DNA of 64,000 bases from the NCBI GenBank assembly GCA_036426205.1, contig CM071567.1, positions 293,026,847 through 293,090,846 of the forward strand, read 5' to 3'. Under the pieces are notes generated by a model, which saw only the letters and a program-made list of their open reading frames with translations, was not told the origin of the DNA and did no database searches. Each line of letters begins with the position of its first letter. Position 1 is the stretch's first letter. Source of the DNA: Ascaphus truei. Taxonomy: Eukaryota > Chordata > Amphibia > Anura > Ascaphidae. The position numbers and the translations under genes are program-made. Positions 11,076 through 22,140 of this stretch are shown piece after piece.

Positions 11076-13979
11076 TGGCGGGTGCCACAAAGGAGAGCGG
11101 TGGCGCTGCGGTTCTTGGTACATGAGAAATGAGACCAAGGGACTTGGAAATCCAAAGCTGAGATAGAACAGGAGACTTCGGAATAGGGACATCAGAAGGG
11201 CAGCAGCCAAGTGTCCGGTGCGTAGTCATAGTCCAAGAGTACGGGATACAGGACGCTGATTGTTGGACATGAATGACATTGGTGCCTTTAGGGCAGGCAA
11301 TGGCTTTGTTGGAATCACCACGTAAGAACTTGCGAGAGTCTTTAGCTCCCAAGGAATTCCGAGTGGTGGTTAGCGAGGGTGTTGGCCGGGAGGGTTCACT
11401 GCAAGATATTGAGGCGGTACTTTTGATACAAAGCCGGGTTGCTATCCCAAGCAATTCGAGAGAGTCGGCAGCAGTGTATACGTAATTCTTGATCGTGGTA
11501 CTGGCAGTTGAAGAAGGGTCCACCTCCTTTGGCCTTTGATATTTAAGGAGAAACAAATCCAAAGTTATGGCCTTGGCGAAGGGGACAAGGGAACTGATCA
11601 AGGGAACAGTAGGGGACAGCATGTCCATACCCATAGTGGAACCATTGGAAGCAGGGAGGGACGCCTCAGGTAAAGCAAGGAGGTCCAGTATGTGTGTCTT
11701 CGTTTTAGAGAAAGACCAAATGCAATACAGAAAGGGCACTTTAGGCACCGCACAGAAACCTGCGAGTAAAGACTCTGTTTGAAAGGTGAAAAAACAAATC
11801 TTATCCGATAAAGCAGGAAGCCGGGTAGGCAGTGCATCAGCCTTAGGAATAGAAGTTTTGGGGTTAAAGCTGGGTACCTCCAACAGAGAGAAAGAAAATG
11901 GAGAACATGAACTTGAGTTAGGAGTGGAGGTCCCAGGTAACAAGATCTCGCATGATATTGTGGGAGAAGCAATGCGGAATATGACTGTTTTAAACACAGG
12001 GTCCTTAGCATCGGTAGCTACAGAAACCTTCCTGAGAGGTACCCCCAGTTTTGCAACAGGAGTTGGACAGTCAATAGTATGTACCCCAACTATTGTGGAA
12101 AACACAGAGAAATATAACTCCATCTTGAACATAGGACTTTTCGAAAAAAGGGACATAGCGGGTATTACCGAAAGTTGAAAGTGCGATACGCCTGAATTCG
12201 TGGTAGCAGACATGCAGTCAGTAGCGTATATCCCGAATACTGTTGGCGAATCAGTGTGAAACAGTATTATTTGAGGAGTGGACATCCCAGACTTTAGGGC
12301 TAAGCGTGGAGTTATAGGATATTAGAACGTAAAAGGCTATTCCCAGCCGTGAGGAGCTTTAAGTCATTTTTAGTCATCCCAGAGGCTGTGGCATGATCCG
12401 TGAAAGAAACTGGACTAGACTTTCCAATGGAAACAAGGGACATCTTGCTTGTCTCTGAAGTGGGTGATTGTGAAGTGGCAGGGACTGAACTAAACTCTAC
12501 AATGGAATCAGAGGTAGCATGGGGTATTATGGGGAAGATAGTGAGGGAGGGATGATGCTTTGCTGTGGGAATCTTAGGGTCATCCATGGTTATCTCTGAA
12601 ATGAGTAGTTGAGAACCAGCAGGAACTGAACTAGCTACTGTAATAAGATCAGAGAACATTGCGCTTGTCTCCGGAGGGGGAATTTGTGAAACAGCAAGGA
12701 ACAGGCCAGGTACTTCTAAGGAATTAGGGGAGACTGCGCTTGTCTCTGAATTGGGTTTCTGAGAATCCCTAGTGAGGGCATCAGACTCAATGGGAGACTC
12801 AGTGGCAAGGGTCTTGGAATCAATTAAATAAATTGCAGGTATCACAGACTTAATAGGAGAAATACCTTGCAAAACAGGAATTTTAGCAAAGGTGATAGGT
12901 ATCTCACAGACTAGAGGGGAGTCAGAGGGCAAACTGTCAGGCTCTACATCAGGAGTTAGAGAGAAGACAAGGGTTAACACAGGAGGTGCTGGAGAACTTT
13001 TAACTACAGTGAGAGGGGACTGCAGGCTTACAAAACCAGGGGTAGAGGGAGACTCAGATTCAAAAACCTGATACTCCAAAAAGGAGGGCCCTGACTGTAC
13101 TTGTACTAAGGGAGCAACAACAGATACGCTGATCTCTGAAGTGGTTGCTTGAGAAGTGTCTGGGAAATCAGTAAGGAAGGCAGAATCCACGAAAAGAGGG
13201 TTATACTCTGAAGCAGGGATTTCAGCTCTCTGAGTAACAGAAGAGTAAGAGAAATACCTGGGAGAGGGAATTCTGTGAACAAGCTTAAGGCTGAAACAGA
13301 CTCATGAACAATACTCTTAACTGAGACCAGTATTTTAGTAAGAGTTTCAGGAGGCGCGGCAGCGGGAACTTTAGCTGAGCCAGGGGGGTTACGGCAATGG
13401 GCCTCCAAGGGCTCAGCAACTAGAACTTAAGGGGAGGCATTAAATGCAACATCTGCTGTCAGACTTGGGGGCGGTGAACTCACAAGAGTTAAGTCAGGCT
13501 GTGCCTGAGAATCAGAAAAAGAGAAGTTAGCCTCTGAAACTGGCGTCATAGGGGGTTCAGCCTCTGGCCCTAGGGATGTAGCATTAGTTTGCGGAATACA
13601 AGGGTTAACAATGGGAGCCTCACAGAGCAGACTAGCAGGGGTTAAGACAGAAATAACCTCTGAGACAGAGCTTAGAAATTCTGACTTAGAAAGTGAGGGC
13701 AAACAGGGTTCATTCTCTGATGCTAGGAGAGACACACTGGCCTGGGGAATGCAGATATTTACAGTGGGGGACTCATAGGCCTTACTGGCAGGGGTTAAGA
13801 CATGAATAACCTTGGGGTCTGAACAAAGGGAGGTTAACGCGGGTCTAGGGACCGTGGCAGCTTCTTCCTTAACGGGCAGTGACAGGGAGACGGTTTGGCA
13901 ATTCTTAGGAGGGGGTGGTGCCCCCACAGGTTTAGCAACAGGACTGGCAAAAGGGATTCAGGGAAAGTAGGAGTAATTA
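10815..13979 (-). pseudogene. Element O long ORF, main (C-terminal) part; unknown Ser/Thr/Pro-rich repeat protein
   Basis: Minus-strand reading is open over nearly the whole 3.1 kb. Segments of 166 codons (13427-13927), 100 codons (13106-13408), 292 codons (12312-13190) and 491 codons (10810-12285) are separated by one in-frame stop and shifts near 13.2 and 12.3 kb, so a single ancestral frame of about 1,000 codons is likely. Composition is rich in S, T, P, V and L. Internal degenerate repeats are visible: VLTPAS...E.P.VN.CIPQ twice, and a SETS...SSVPA.SQ unit several times. No zinc knuckle, DSG protease, YxDD or integrase motif is seen. Function unknown; mucin-like or disordered character is inferred from composition only. 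Confidence 0.6.
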
Positions 13980-14768
13980 TGTAACGCCTGAATGCCCGCA
14001 GACCTGGCCAGTCCCCAATACTGAGGTGGGTAAGGGTATAACACGCACCCACAGCAGTGAGGGCGTGCCCGGAGTGTGGTATGAGGCGTTGCCGGGTCTT
14101 GTGAGAAAGTGTTAACTTGATACTTGCTGTGTCCGGGGTGCCAGAAGTCCGAGGGTAGATATCCGAGAGCCGTAGGTCAGGGGCAGGAGAGAGCAGTGTA
14201 GTAAGGTCCAAAGCCGAGCCCAGGGAGGAGCAAGGTACACGAAGTCAACGAGAGCCAAGATCAAATCCAAGGGTATCCAACAGGGTCAGGGACAGGAACT
14301 AGAGCTGTAATGCAGAAGAGAGCCAGGCATAGACGACCGAACAACTGAAGCCACAGAAGAACTATGCAGAGTGAGGATGGAGAGGGCAGACTGGGGTTAT
14401 ATATGCAGGAGGACCAATTAGAGCAAGAGGTGGAGCGGAGGCCTGTCTGAGCAAGCCCAGGGATAGGTTCAGGTGCCCAGAGTGGGTGTCAGCCAGGTGA
14501 GTGGTGGAGACAGTCTGTAGCTGATGGGAGGTGGAGCCAGCGGTGTGGGAGGACGGCAAAGAGGATCGGGTGCGCGCGCCCTGTAATGTTCCCATGCGCG
14601 CACCCCGGCCGCGTGTGGGAGGATGCAGCGTGCTCCGCGGAGGAGCGGCATGGCGTCCGACCGGAGGAGGTAAGGAGCCGGCGGGGAGGGGGTCTGGGAC
14701 GAGCAGCCACACTGGGAGCCTGGATGACGGGGACCCACTGAGAGGCGCTTGTCCCCCGATCCCTTACA
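13980..14768 (-). repeat. Sushi-like provirus 3' LTR (789 bp)
   Basis: On the minus strand it begins TGTAAGGGATCGGGG and ends GGCGTTACA. It matches 19004-19794 along its whole length. Confidence 0.93.
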
Positions 14769-14783
14769 GTACCCACCCCCTTG
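14769..14783 (-). promoter_or_regulatory. Polypurine tract of the Sushi-like provirus
   Basis: The minus strand reads AAGGGGGTGGGTAC immediately before the 3' LTR, the expected site for plus-strand DNA priming. Element O has the same GGGGGTAC-TGTAAG arrangement. Confidence 0.7.
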
Positions 14784-17700
14784 AGGATCGGACTCCGGAC
14801 GATCCTCCCAAGGTTTGTGAGGAAATTTCTGACGAAATTGTTTAAGAAGAGCTGGGGCATGAATGTGATGACAAGGTACCCAGGAAAGTTCCTCCGGACC
14901 ATATCCCTTCCAATGAACGAGGAACTGAAGTTTGCCCCTAGAAAACGTGAATCGAGAATGGAGTGAACCTCAAATTCTTGTTGCCCATGTATTACGATGG
15001 GGTTGGGTCTATGAGAATGGTCCGGAAAATGTACATTCTGAACGAAGGGTTTCAGAAGGGAAACGTGGAACACTGAGGGTATCCTCATGGTGGGTGGTAG
15101 CGAAAGTCGATAGGCTACTGGATTGATCCGTTCGAGGACCTTAAAGGGACCCAAGAATCTGGGCGCCAGCTTCTGAGAAGGAGTTTTAAGTTTAATATTT
15201 TTTGAAGAAAGCCAGACTCTGCCTCCAGGTTTGTACTCCGGAGCCACCTGATGTTGCCGATCTGCTTGAGCCTTTTGTTTTTGAACGGCTCCTTGCAAGG
15301 CTTTTTTAATCTTTTTCTAGGAGTCTTGTAGATTAGAAACTTGGATATCTGCTGCAGGTACACCAGAGGGCAGGGAAGAGAGAGGAAGGCTGCTGGGGTG
15401 GAACCCAAAATTAATGAAGAAAAGCGACTCTTGCGTGGATTTATTCTTCAACGAATTAATTGCGAACTCCGCCCAGGGTAGTAGGTCCACCCAGTTGTCT
15501 TGAGATTCTGACACAAAGCATACTGCTCCAAGGTTTGATTCATTCTCTCCATCTGGCCGTTGGTCTGTGCGTGGTAACCTGAGGAGAAGAGGAGGGATAT
15601 GCCAAGTCTCTGAGAGAATGCTCACCAAAACATAGAAATGAATTGAGTACCACTGTCCGAGACAATGGTGAGTGGAACGCCGTGTAGCCTGAAAATTTCT
15701 TTAGAAAATATGTCAGCCAAGGTAGCTGAATTGGGGAGACCCTTGAGGGGTATAAAGTGTGTGTGCTTGGAAAATCTGTCCACTACTACAAGGATTGTAT
15801 TCATCCCCTTAGAAGGAGGAAGTTCCACAATAAAGTCCATGGAAATATGCTTCCAAGGCCGTTCCGGAATAGGAAGGGGAAGGAGAAGACCGGATGGCTT
15901 GTGTCGGGCGGACTTGCTCTGAGCACAGACTGGACAAGCTCTGGTGAAATCAAAAATGTCTTTACTCATATTAGGCCACCAAAAGGTCCGTTTAATAAGA
16001 TCCACTGTCCTCTTGAAGCCAGGATGAACAGCTGATCTGGAAGAATGCCCCCACTCCAAGATCTTATGGCGAAAACGTGGAGCAGCGTACAGACGTCCTT
16101 CTGGCACCTTAAATCTCCTAGGGATATGAGCCTGGGCTTTGGTGATCTCATCCAGGATGTCGAAAGTATTGGCAGAAATAATGTATTTTGCAGGAAGAAT
16201 AGACTCTGAAGATTCGTTAGATACTTCCTCTGTAGAGAACTGGCGAGAAAGTGCATCGGCCTTGATATTCTTGGTACCCGGAATATAAGAAATCGTGTAA
16301 TTGAAACGAGAAAAAAAAAGTGCCCAACATCCTTGACGTGATCCCAGACGACGAGCCCCCTCAATATACAATAAGTTTTTGTGATCGGTGAGAATTGCTA
16401 CTGGCTCTTTGGTACCCTCGAGGAGGTGTCTCCATTCTTGCAAGGCTAACTTGATAGCCAAAAGTTCACGGATCCCGACATCATAATTTCTCTCGGTCAA
16501 AGAGAATTTCCTAGAAAAGAATCCACAAGGATAGAGTCTTTCTTGGGGTGAGGACCTTTGAGAGAGTACCGCCCCAGCTCCCACATCCGAAGCACCAACC
16601 TCAAGGGTGAAAGGAAGAGACGTGTCCGGGTGACGAAGGATGGGGGCAGAGACAAAAGCTTTTTCAAGAAACTCAAAGGCTTTGATGGCATCTGGGGACC
16701 ATGCTGCTGTATCAGCCCCTTTTTTGGTGAGAGCGGAAATGGGTAGAGTGATAGTGGAGAAATTACGGATGAATTTCCGATAGTAGTTTGAAAACCCAAG
16801 GAAACGCTGGACGGCTTTTAAGGAGTTCGGCAACGGCCAAGCACGAACAGCCTTCAATTTCTCAGGATCCATGGTGAAGCCTTTGTCGGAAATTATATAG
16901 CCAAGGAAGGCTGTGGAAGATTGGTGGAAGAGACATTTTTCCATCTTCGCGTAGAGGCTATTGGCAGGAAGCCGAGCGAGGACCTGGTGTGACGAATGTG
17001 CTCCTCCAGGTTTTTGGAGAAAATGAGGATATCATCTAGGTATACGATGATGAAAACACCCAAAATGTCCCGGAAGATGTCATTCATAAATTCTTGGAAG
17101 ACGGCTGGGGCATTGCAGACGGCGAACGGCATCACTAGATATTCATAATGACCCGTATGTGTGTTGAATGCAGTCTTCCACTCGTCACCCTCGCGTATTC
17201 GGATTAGATTGTAAGCTCCTCTCAGGTCGAGTTTGGAAAATATAGAGGCTCTTTGGAGCCGGTCAAAAGTTCCGAAATTAGAGGAAGAGGCTACCGGTTT
17301 TTAACCGTGATTTTGTTAAGCCAACGAAAGTCAATACAGGGTCTTAGTGAGCCATCCTTCTTCTTCGGGGAAGTGGAATTCTGAATAAAACCTCCCTTGA
17401 GATTCTCCTGGATGTAAGTCGCCATAGCCTCGGTCTCGGGCACGGAGAGGGGATACAATTTAGACTTAGGGAGTGTGGCTCCAGGAATTAATTCGATCGG
17501 GCAGTTGTACGAACGATGAGGTGGTAAGACTTCCGACTGAGTCTTGTTGAAGACATCCAAAAAAATCACGGTATACCTCAGGCAGGGTGGAGGGAGGAGG
17601 TGAAGAAGCGTCGAGACCAGCGAGCACAGAAACGGGAGGAATGACCGCCTCCTTCAAGGTAGTACCCCACTGGATCGGTAATTCGTCTGTCCAATCGACA

Positions 17701-18071
17701 CGTGGGTTGTGAAGCTGGAGCCACGGCAATCCCAAAATGACCTGGACAGTAGGTGAGTGGAAGACATCGAAGATGGTGACCTCCGTATGACCATCCGCGG
17801 TGGTCAGGGTGAGAGGAACAGATTCCAATATTATAAACGCTGGTTGGAGCGGTCGACCGTCGATAGCCTCAAGACCGATGGGTGACTTCTTCTTGACTAA
17901 CGGAATTTGATTGTTGCAAGCATTGTCGTGATCCAAGAAGTTGCCACCAGACCCGGAGTCGATGAAGGCTTCCACTGCTACCCTGACATTGGGACCCTCG
18001 AGAGTTATGGGCAGAAGAATTCTCTTCGGTAGCTCTTTAGGAGGAGAGGGGCAAGGAGAGATGGTACCCAG
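14784..18071 (-). pseudogene. pol: Sushi-like pol: protease, RT, RNase H, integrase, chromodomain; frameshifted
   Basis: Order on the minus strand. Aspartic protease with FIDSGSGGNF near 17960 and ILGLPWLQLHNP near 17720. RT with [10 protein letters not shown] near 17340 and the YLDD catalytic box near 17040. RNase H (ILTDHKNLLY near 16390). Integrase with zinc-binding HPGFKRT/CPVCAQ near 15930-15990 and the MDFIVELPP and IVSDSGTQF catalytic blocks near 15650-15830. A C-terminal KVLERINPVAYRLSLP segment precedes a decayed chromodomain near 14950. Frame breaks occur near 17570 (a T run), 17290, 17140, 16950, 15625 and 15310, with further ones in the chromodomain. The protein order is complete but no functional polyprotein can be made. 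Confidence 0.9.
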
Positions 18072-19001
18072 TTAAAGCCCCTCAACCTTTACTTGGGCGT
18101 TCTCATTTCCCGGTCGCAGGCAACAGTGACGTAGTTGATGCTCCGGGGACCTACAGTAGAAGCAGAGACCCTCATTTCGGTGGCGTGTTCTCTCAGCGGT
18201 CCGGGGCTGCTGGCTATCGCTCTGCATCGGTTCAGGAGCGTCCAATGCAGGAAGAGCCAAGTGAGTAGACCTAGGAAAAGCAGACAAGGGCAGCATAAAA
18301 CAGGGACGCTGGCGCTCCTAGAGACTCTCTTGAATGCGCTGGTCCATCCGGATGCTGAGGTCAATAAGGTCCTCTAGAGATGAGGGACGAGCGTGTGCTG
18401 CCAGGTCGTGCTTGAGGGATTCGGACAATCCCTGCCAATATGCCGCGGAAAGGGCTTCATTATTCCACCGAGTCTCCGCAGCGATGGTGCGGAACTCCAC
18501 CGCATATCTTGCAGCCGACCTGCGACCCTAGGACAGATTAAACAAGGAAGAAGCAGCAGTTTCCCTATGCGCTGGCATGTCAAAGACCTGCTGGAACTCT
18601 CGCCGAAATCTGGGGTAGTCTTGTGTTATCTTATCTCTGTGCTCCCAAAGAGATGAAGCCCAAGCGAGAGAGTCGCCCGTCAGCAGGGCGTAGACATAGG
18701 CCACCTTAGAGCGATCTGTGGGAAACCGAGAAGGGGACATCTCGAACTGGACGTCACTTTGGATCAAGAATCCCTGGCAAGTAAGGGGGTCTCTGGCATA
18801 CCGGTTGGGGGGTGGAATACGTGGCTCCGAGAGGCCCATAGGTACTGGGGCAGAAGGAGACGGTGCAGCTGGCGAGTCCCGCATGGAGAGGTTAGAAAGC
18901 TGCTGTGCCACGGCCGTGACTTGATCGCTTAAAAATTACAAGTGATCCATAGATACACCTTGGCCCACCTCAGGGGGGTCTGCATTTGTTGGGCTCGGCA
19001 T
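18072..19001 (-). pseudogene. gag: Sushi-like gag with three in-frame stops
   Basis: The ATG at 19001-18999 lies two bases inside the 5' LTR boundary. One frame runs to 18072, broken by TAA (18936-18938) and TAG (18528-18530 and 18318-18320). The capsid region contains FPTDRSKVAYVYALLTGDSL, typical of Sushi/RTL capsids. A C-terminal CX2CX4HX4C knuckle (CFYCRSPEHQLRHC) sits near 18150. The gag terminator at 18072-18074 is in the same frame as the protease that follows, so gag and pol share one frame here. Confidence 0.9.
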
Positions 19002-19003
19002 AA

Positions 19004-19794
19004 TGTAACGCCTGAATGCCTGCAGACCCTGCCAGTCCCCAATACTGAGGTGGGTAAGGGTATAACATGCACCCACAGCAGTGAGGGAGTGCCCGGAGTG
19101 TGGTATGATGCGTTGCCGGGCCTGGTGAGAAAGGGTTAACTTGATACTTGCTGTGTCCGGGGTGCCAGAAGTCTGAGGGTAGATATCCGAGAGCCATAGG
19201 TCAGGGGCAGGAGAGAGCAGCGTAGTAAGGTCCAAAGCCGAGTCCAGGGAGTAGCGAGGTACACAAAGTCAACGAGAGCCATGATCAAATCCAAGGGTAT
19301 CCAACGGGGGCAGGGACAGGAACTAGAGCAGTAATACAGAAGAGAGCCAGGCATAGACAACCGAACAACTGAAGCCACAGAAGAACTATGCAGAGCAAGG
19401 AAGGAGAGGGCAGATTGGGGTTATATATGCAGGAGGACCAATGAAAGCAAGAGGTGGAGCGGAGGCCTGTCTGAGCAAGCCCAGGGATAGGTTCAGGTGC
19501 CCAGAGTGGGTGTCAGCCAGGTGAGTGGAGGAGAAAGCCTGTAGCTGATGGGAGGTGGAGCCAGCGGTGCGGGAGGACGGCAAAGAGGATGGGGTGCGCG
19601 CGCGCCCTGTAAGGTTCCCGTGCGCGGGCCCCGGCCGCGTGTTGGAAGAAGCAGCGTGCGCCGCGGAGGAGCGGCATGGCGTCCGACCGGAGGAGGTAAG
19701 GAGCCGACGGGGAGGTGTTCTGGGATGAGCGGCCGCACTGGGAGCCTGGATGACGGGGACCCGCTGAGAGGCGCGCGTCCCCCGATCCCTTACA
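19004..19794 (-). repeat. Sushi-like provirus 5' LTR (791 bp)
   Basis: Ends TTACA against the AATTA target duplication at 19795-19799. It carries a TATA element and an upstream CCAAT-type box on the minus strand, so this copy would be the promoter LTR. Confidence 0.92.
19421..19442 (-). promoter_or_regulatory. LTR promoter: TATA box with nearby CCAAT-type box
   Basis: The minus strand reads GCATATATAA (19430-19421), with ATTGGTCC just upstream (about 19442). The same TATA is kept in the 3' LTR at about 14398-14404. Start site inferred about 30 bases downstream, not demonstrated. Confidence 0.5.
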
Positions 19795-20187
19795 AATTAG
19801 AACATGCGTAGGTAGCGAGGAGAGTGTCCCGTAGTCTAATGGAGTGGTCAAAATCTAGGCACAGCGTATGAAACGCATCACGGGCCTGGGCCAGTACCCC
19901 AAGATCCACAGTCTCCCAGTCTATAGTGGAAGTAGAAGGGTACAGTTGGGGAGCCAGGGTCTGTTTCATCTCTCTATGGCGCTGAGCTTTAGAAAGGAGT
20001 TCATTACGAATCAGTCATTCTGGGAGGGATAAACCTTCACACATGCCCACAGTTTCAGGCGGAGGCAATCTCTCAAACAGGTATGGTTTTTCAAAGAGGG
20101 ACTGGTCCGCAGCCTTGGACATAGGTTCAGTTAAACATTTACCAACCCCCGCCACGGCGTGGTCCGGTTTTGTGTGGCCAAGCATAC
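19795..20187 (-). pseudogene. Element O long ORF, N-terminal part
   Basis: An ATG at 20185-20183 lies only two bases after the 5' LTR. The frame starts MLGHTKPDHAVAGVGKCLTE and runs to the Sushi insertion point with one internal TGA (about 20015). After removal of the provirus and one AATTA duplication the same frame continues into 13979 and below, so the Sushi element landed inside a reading frame. The segment reads like a structured N-terminal domain (charged helical stretch with KAQRHREMKQTLAPQLY), but no Gag family is recognised. Confidence 0.6.
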
Positions 20188-21084
20188 TGTCACAGTTGTG
20201 CTCGCCACAAACCACGACCAGACCGCGGGGCTGAGGTGGCATTACATAATCACGACTTGAGGCCACGTAGTCGGATCCAGATCGCGCAGTTCATAGTCGT
20301 ACATAGCAGGGTAGGGCCTGGAGAAGGCGGCATAGTCAGTGGACGAGCCAGGGTCAGGATTGCAGACATCAGGGTAAACATTATCCAGGCTGAGTTTCGG
20401 CAACAGATAGTCAAGTAGGTCCTGCTTCAGCGTAAAAGCTGCAGGGCGGGAGCGGGTTCTGCGCGAGTGGTGTCCACAGCCCATGGTACCGGTCTCAGCA
20501 AGCAGAAGGTTGACCGGAGTGGGCACACCGCCAGGCAACACTAGTAAACCAGTGCTTCAGCACAGAAGTCCAAAGCTGGCCACTGCGAAGGGAGAGAGCA
20601 GCAGGCCACTGGATCCAAACAGTAACCTCTGCTAGGGGTGAGTGCAGCAGATTGCAGAATCCAGGCAGGCAGAACTCAGGCCTCTGCATAGAGAGAAGCA
20701 GCAAGCCTTCGGGGAACAGGAAGACAGGCCTCTGCGTAGAGAGCAACAGCAGGCCACCGGAACCAGGGTCTAGAGACGAGAACTAGAAACTAGAGCGTAG
20801 CGAAATCATTAGTAACACAGGAGACAAGCCAGATGGCTTGTGGCAGAACACATGTAACGTCCAAATGGAATTATGCTCGGCAGAGAAGCATTGTGGGAAT
20901 GCAGTCTTTTAAAGGCAGTGAGCCAATCATAGGCGGGAGGTGTGTGAGAATCCTCCAAAGACAGAGCACAGGGCAAAGGCTGCAGTGAAAGCTATCACAG
21001 GTGCTAATGATAGCAAGAGGGAGTATTAGGTGAACTGCAGAGATCTGTAAGGCTACAAGCAAAGCCAGAAACGTATTCCTTACA
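20188..21084 (-). repeat. Element O, 5' LTR (897 bp)
   Basis: Pairs with 9920-10814. It ends TTCCTTACA on the + strand, directly against the AATAC target duplication at 21085-21089. Confidence 0.9.
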
Positions 21085-21236
21085 AATACAAAGTAAACTA
21101 CTTATATATTCTCTTGAAAAAGGGTCATTTAGTTTAACCCTTTGGCCAAAGCATTGTAAGCTTGCGAGCCACGATAAGGCAGAGCCCAGTGCGATAGTGC
21201 AAACAATGTCCGAACACTACCAGATAAAATACTAAT
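21085..21236 (-). repeat. Repeat R, segment 2
   Basis: Matches the reverse complement of about 29960-30110, including the TTTGGCCAAAG block and GACCCTTTTTCAAGAGAATA. It is bounded on the left by the element O target duplication and on the right by CTAAT (21232-21236) of the Gmr1 insertion. Confidence 0.85.
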
Positions 21237-21721
21237 TGTTGCAGGGTACATGCAACTACAACACAACGCGGGTTTCTTGACAAGCCTATTATTAGCCTTA
21301 AAAGATATACAGCACCAAAAAATACCTTTTCATCAGCTCACAACAAAAAGAAAAATGGCTTTTTCTTCAGCAGACAAAACAAAACAGTTTCTCTTTAGCA
21401 GACAGTGTTAAAATCAGCAGCTACCCTTTTCTATGCAGAGACAGACCGTTCATAATTCTGCTGTACTTTGATAACAGACCGCACCACCATCTTCCATCCC
21501 CTCCATCATGTAAAATCTTTTTCAGTAGCTTACTCCTCTCTCCTGAACAGCCAGCACCATGTGTCTATAGCCTGGGTTTTTAACACACCTTGATTAGGCA
21601 GCTGGGATCCAACTAATTGCCCTGAGGTTCCCAGCTGAAGTTAACCTAGTCAGTGCTGCACTGCAGACTAGACATAGGTTTTCCAGGCATATAGCTGGTG
21701 ACTTTTATTTACCATATCACA
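21237..21721 (-). repeat. Gmr1-like element 3' LTR
   Basis: On the + strand it starts TGTTGCAGGG and ends ATCACA. A ~28 bp segment near 21480-21520 is absent from the other LTR. Confidence 0.9.
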
Positions 21722-22140
21722 TTCCTCCCCTGTTAGTGTGTGGCTTGGGCTACGCACGGCTGAAGCCCGACCATCCACCCCTTCTCTAGAAAAGAAATCA
21801 GCATTTGCGTTCTCTTTTCCCAGCCTGTGCTGAATCTCAAATGAGAAGGGTTGGAGGGCCATATAAAACCTAGTCAACCTAGCATTGGAATCCTTCATAC
21901 TATTTAACCACTTCAGTGGAGCATGATCCGTCACCAAAGTAAAATGGACTCCTGCCAGGTAATGCCTCAAAGCCTTGATTGCCCACTTTACTGCGAGGCA
22001 CTCTTTCTCAATCACTGAGTAGTTTTTTTACCTCGGGAACAATTTCCTTCTCAGGAAAAGGATAGGGTGTTCAACTCCCTCAAACTGTTGTGACAACACT
22101 GCCCCTAGCCCTATCTCTGATGCATCTGTTTGCACTATAA
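21668..22140 (-). pseudogene. Gmr1-like RNase H, frameshifted from RT
   Basis: QTDASEIGLGAVLSQ (near 22125) supplies the first catalytic Asp. After a frame break near 22020 come IEKECLAVKWAIKALRHYLA and LVTDHAPLKWL (near 21930), which carry the Glu and second Asp blocks. The frame then runs into the 3' LTR. All elements of a Ty3-type RNase H are recognisable, but the reading frame is broken. Confidence 0.85.

Larger units (their letters stand above)
13980..19794 (-). mobile_element. Sushi-like Ty3/Gypsy chromovirus provirus (5.8 kb)
   Basis: LTRs of 789 and 791 bp (13980-14768 and 19004-19794) and a 5-bp target duplication AATTA (13975-13979 and 19795-19799) define a complete insertion. Between them, on the minus strand, lie gag, protease, reverse transcriptase, RNase H, integrase and a degraded chromodomain in normal Ty3/Gypsy order. 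The gag and protease sequences resemble the fish Sushi-ichi group, the lineage that also gave rise to mammalian RTL/PEG10 genes. Stops and frameshifts in gag and pol make it defective. LTR divergence is roughly one difference per 15-20 bases by eye. Confidence 0.92.
9920..21084 (-). mobile_element. Non-autonomous LTR retrotransposon 'O' with long unrecognised ORF, interrupted by a Sushi-like provirus
   Basis: Two LTRs (9920-10814 and 20188-21084; 895 and 897 bp) are bounded by an exact 5-bp target duplication AATAC (9915-9919 and 21085-21089). On the minus strand the LTR starts TGTAAG and ends GACA. Without the nested provirus (13980-19794 plus one 5-bp duplication) the element is about 5.35 kb. 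No protease, reverse transcriptase, RNase H or integrase motif is found in its interior, so it would need another element for mobility. Instead one long Ser/Thr/Pro-rich reading frame fills the interior. The empty insertion site is visible in the paralogous R copy near 30100. Confidence 0.9.

Noticed and set aside
11273..12178. Plus-strand open frames opposite the element O ORF
   Set aside because: LTR orientation and the longer continuous minus-strand frame indicate the sense strand is minus; the plus frames are shadows.
13834..15298. Long minus-strand ORFs running through the LTR edges at 14.2 and 14.7 kb
   Set aside because: They cross the LTR/interior boundary and are partly LTR sequence; only the integrase tail and chromodomain part is real.
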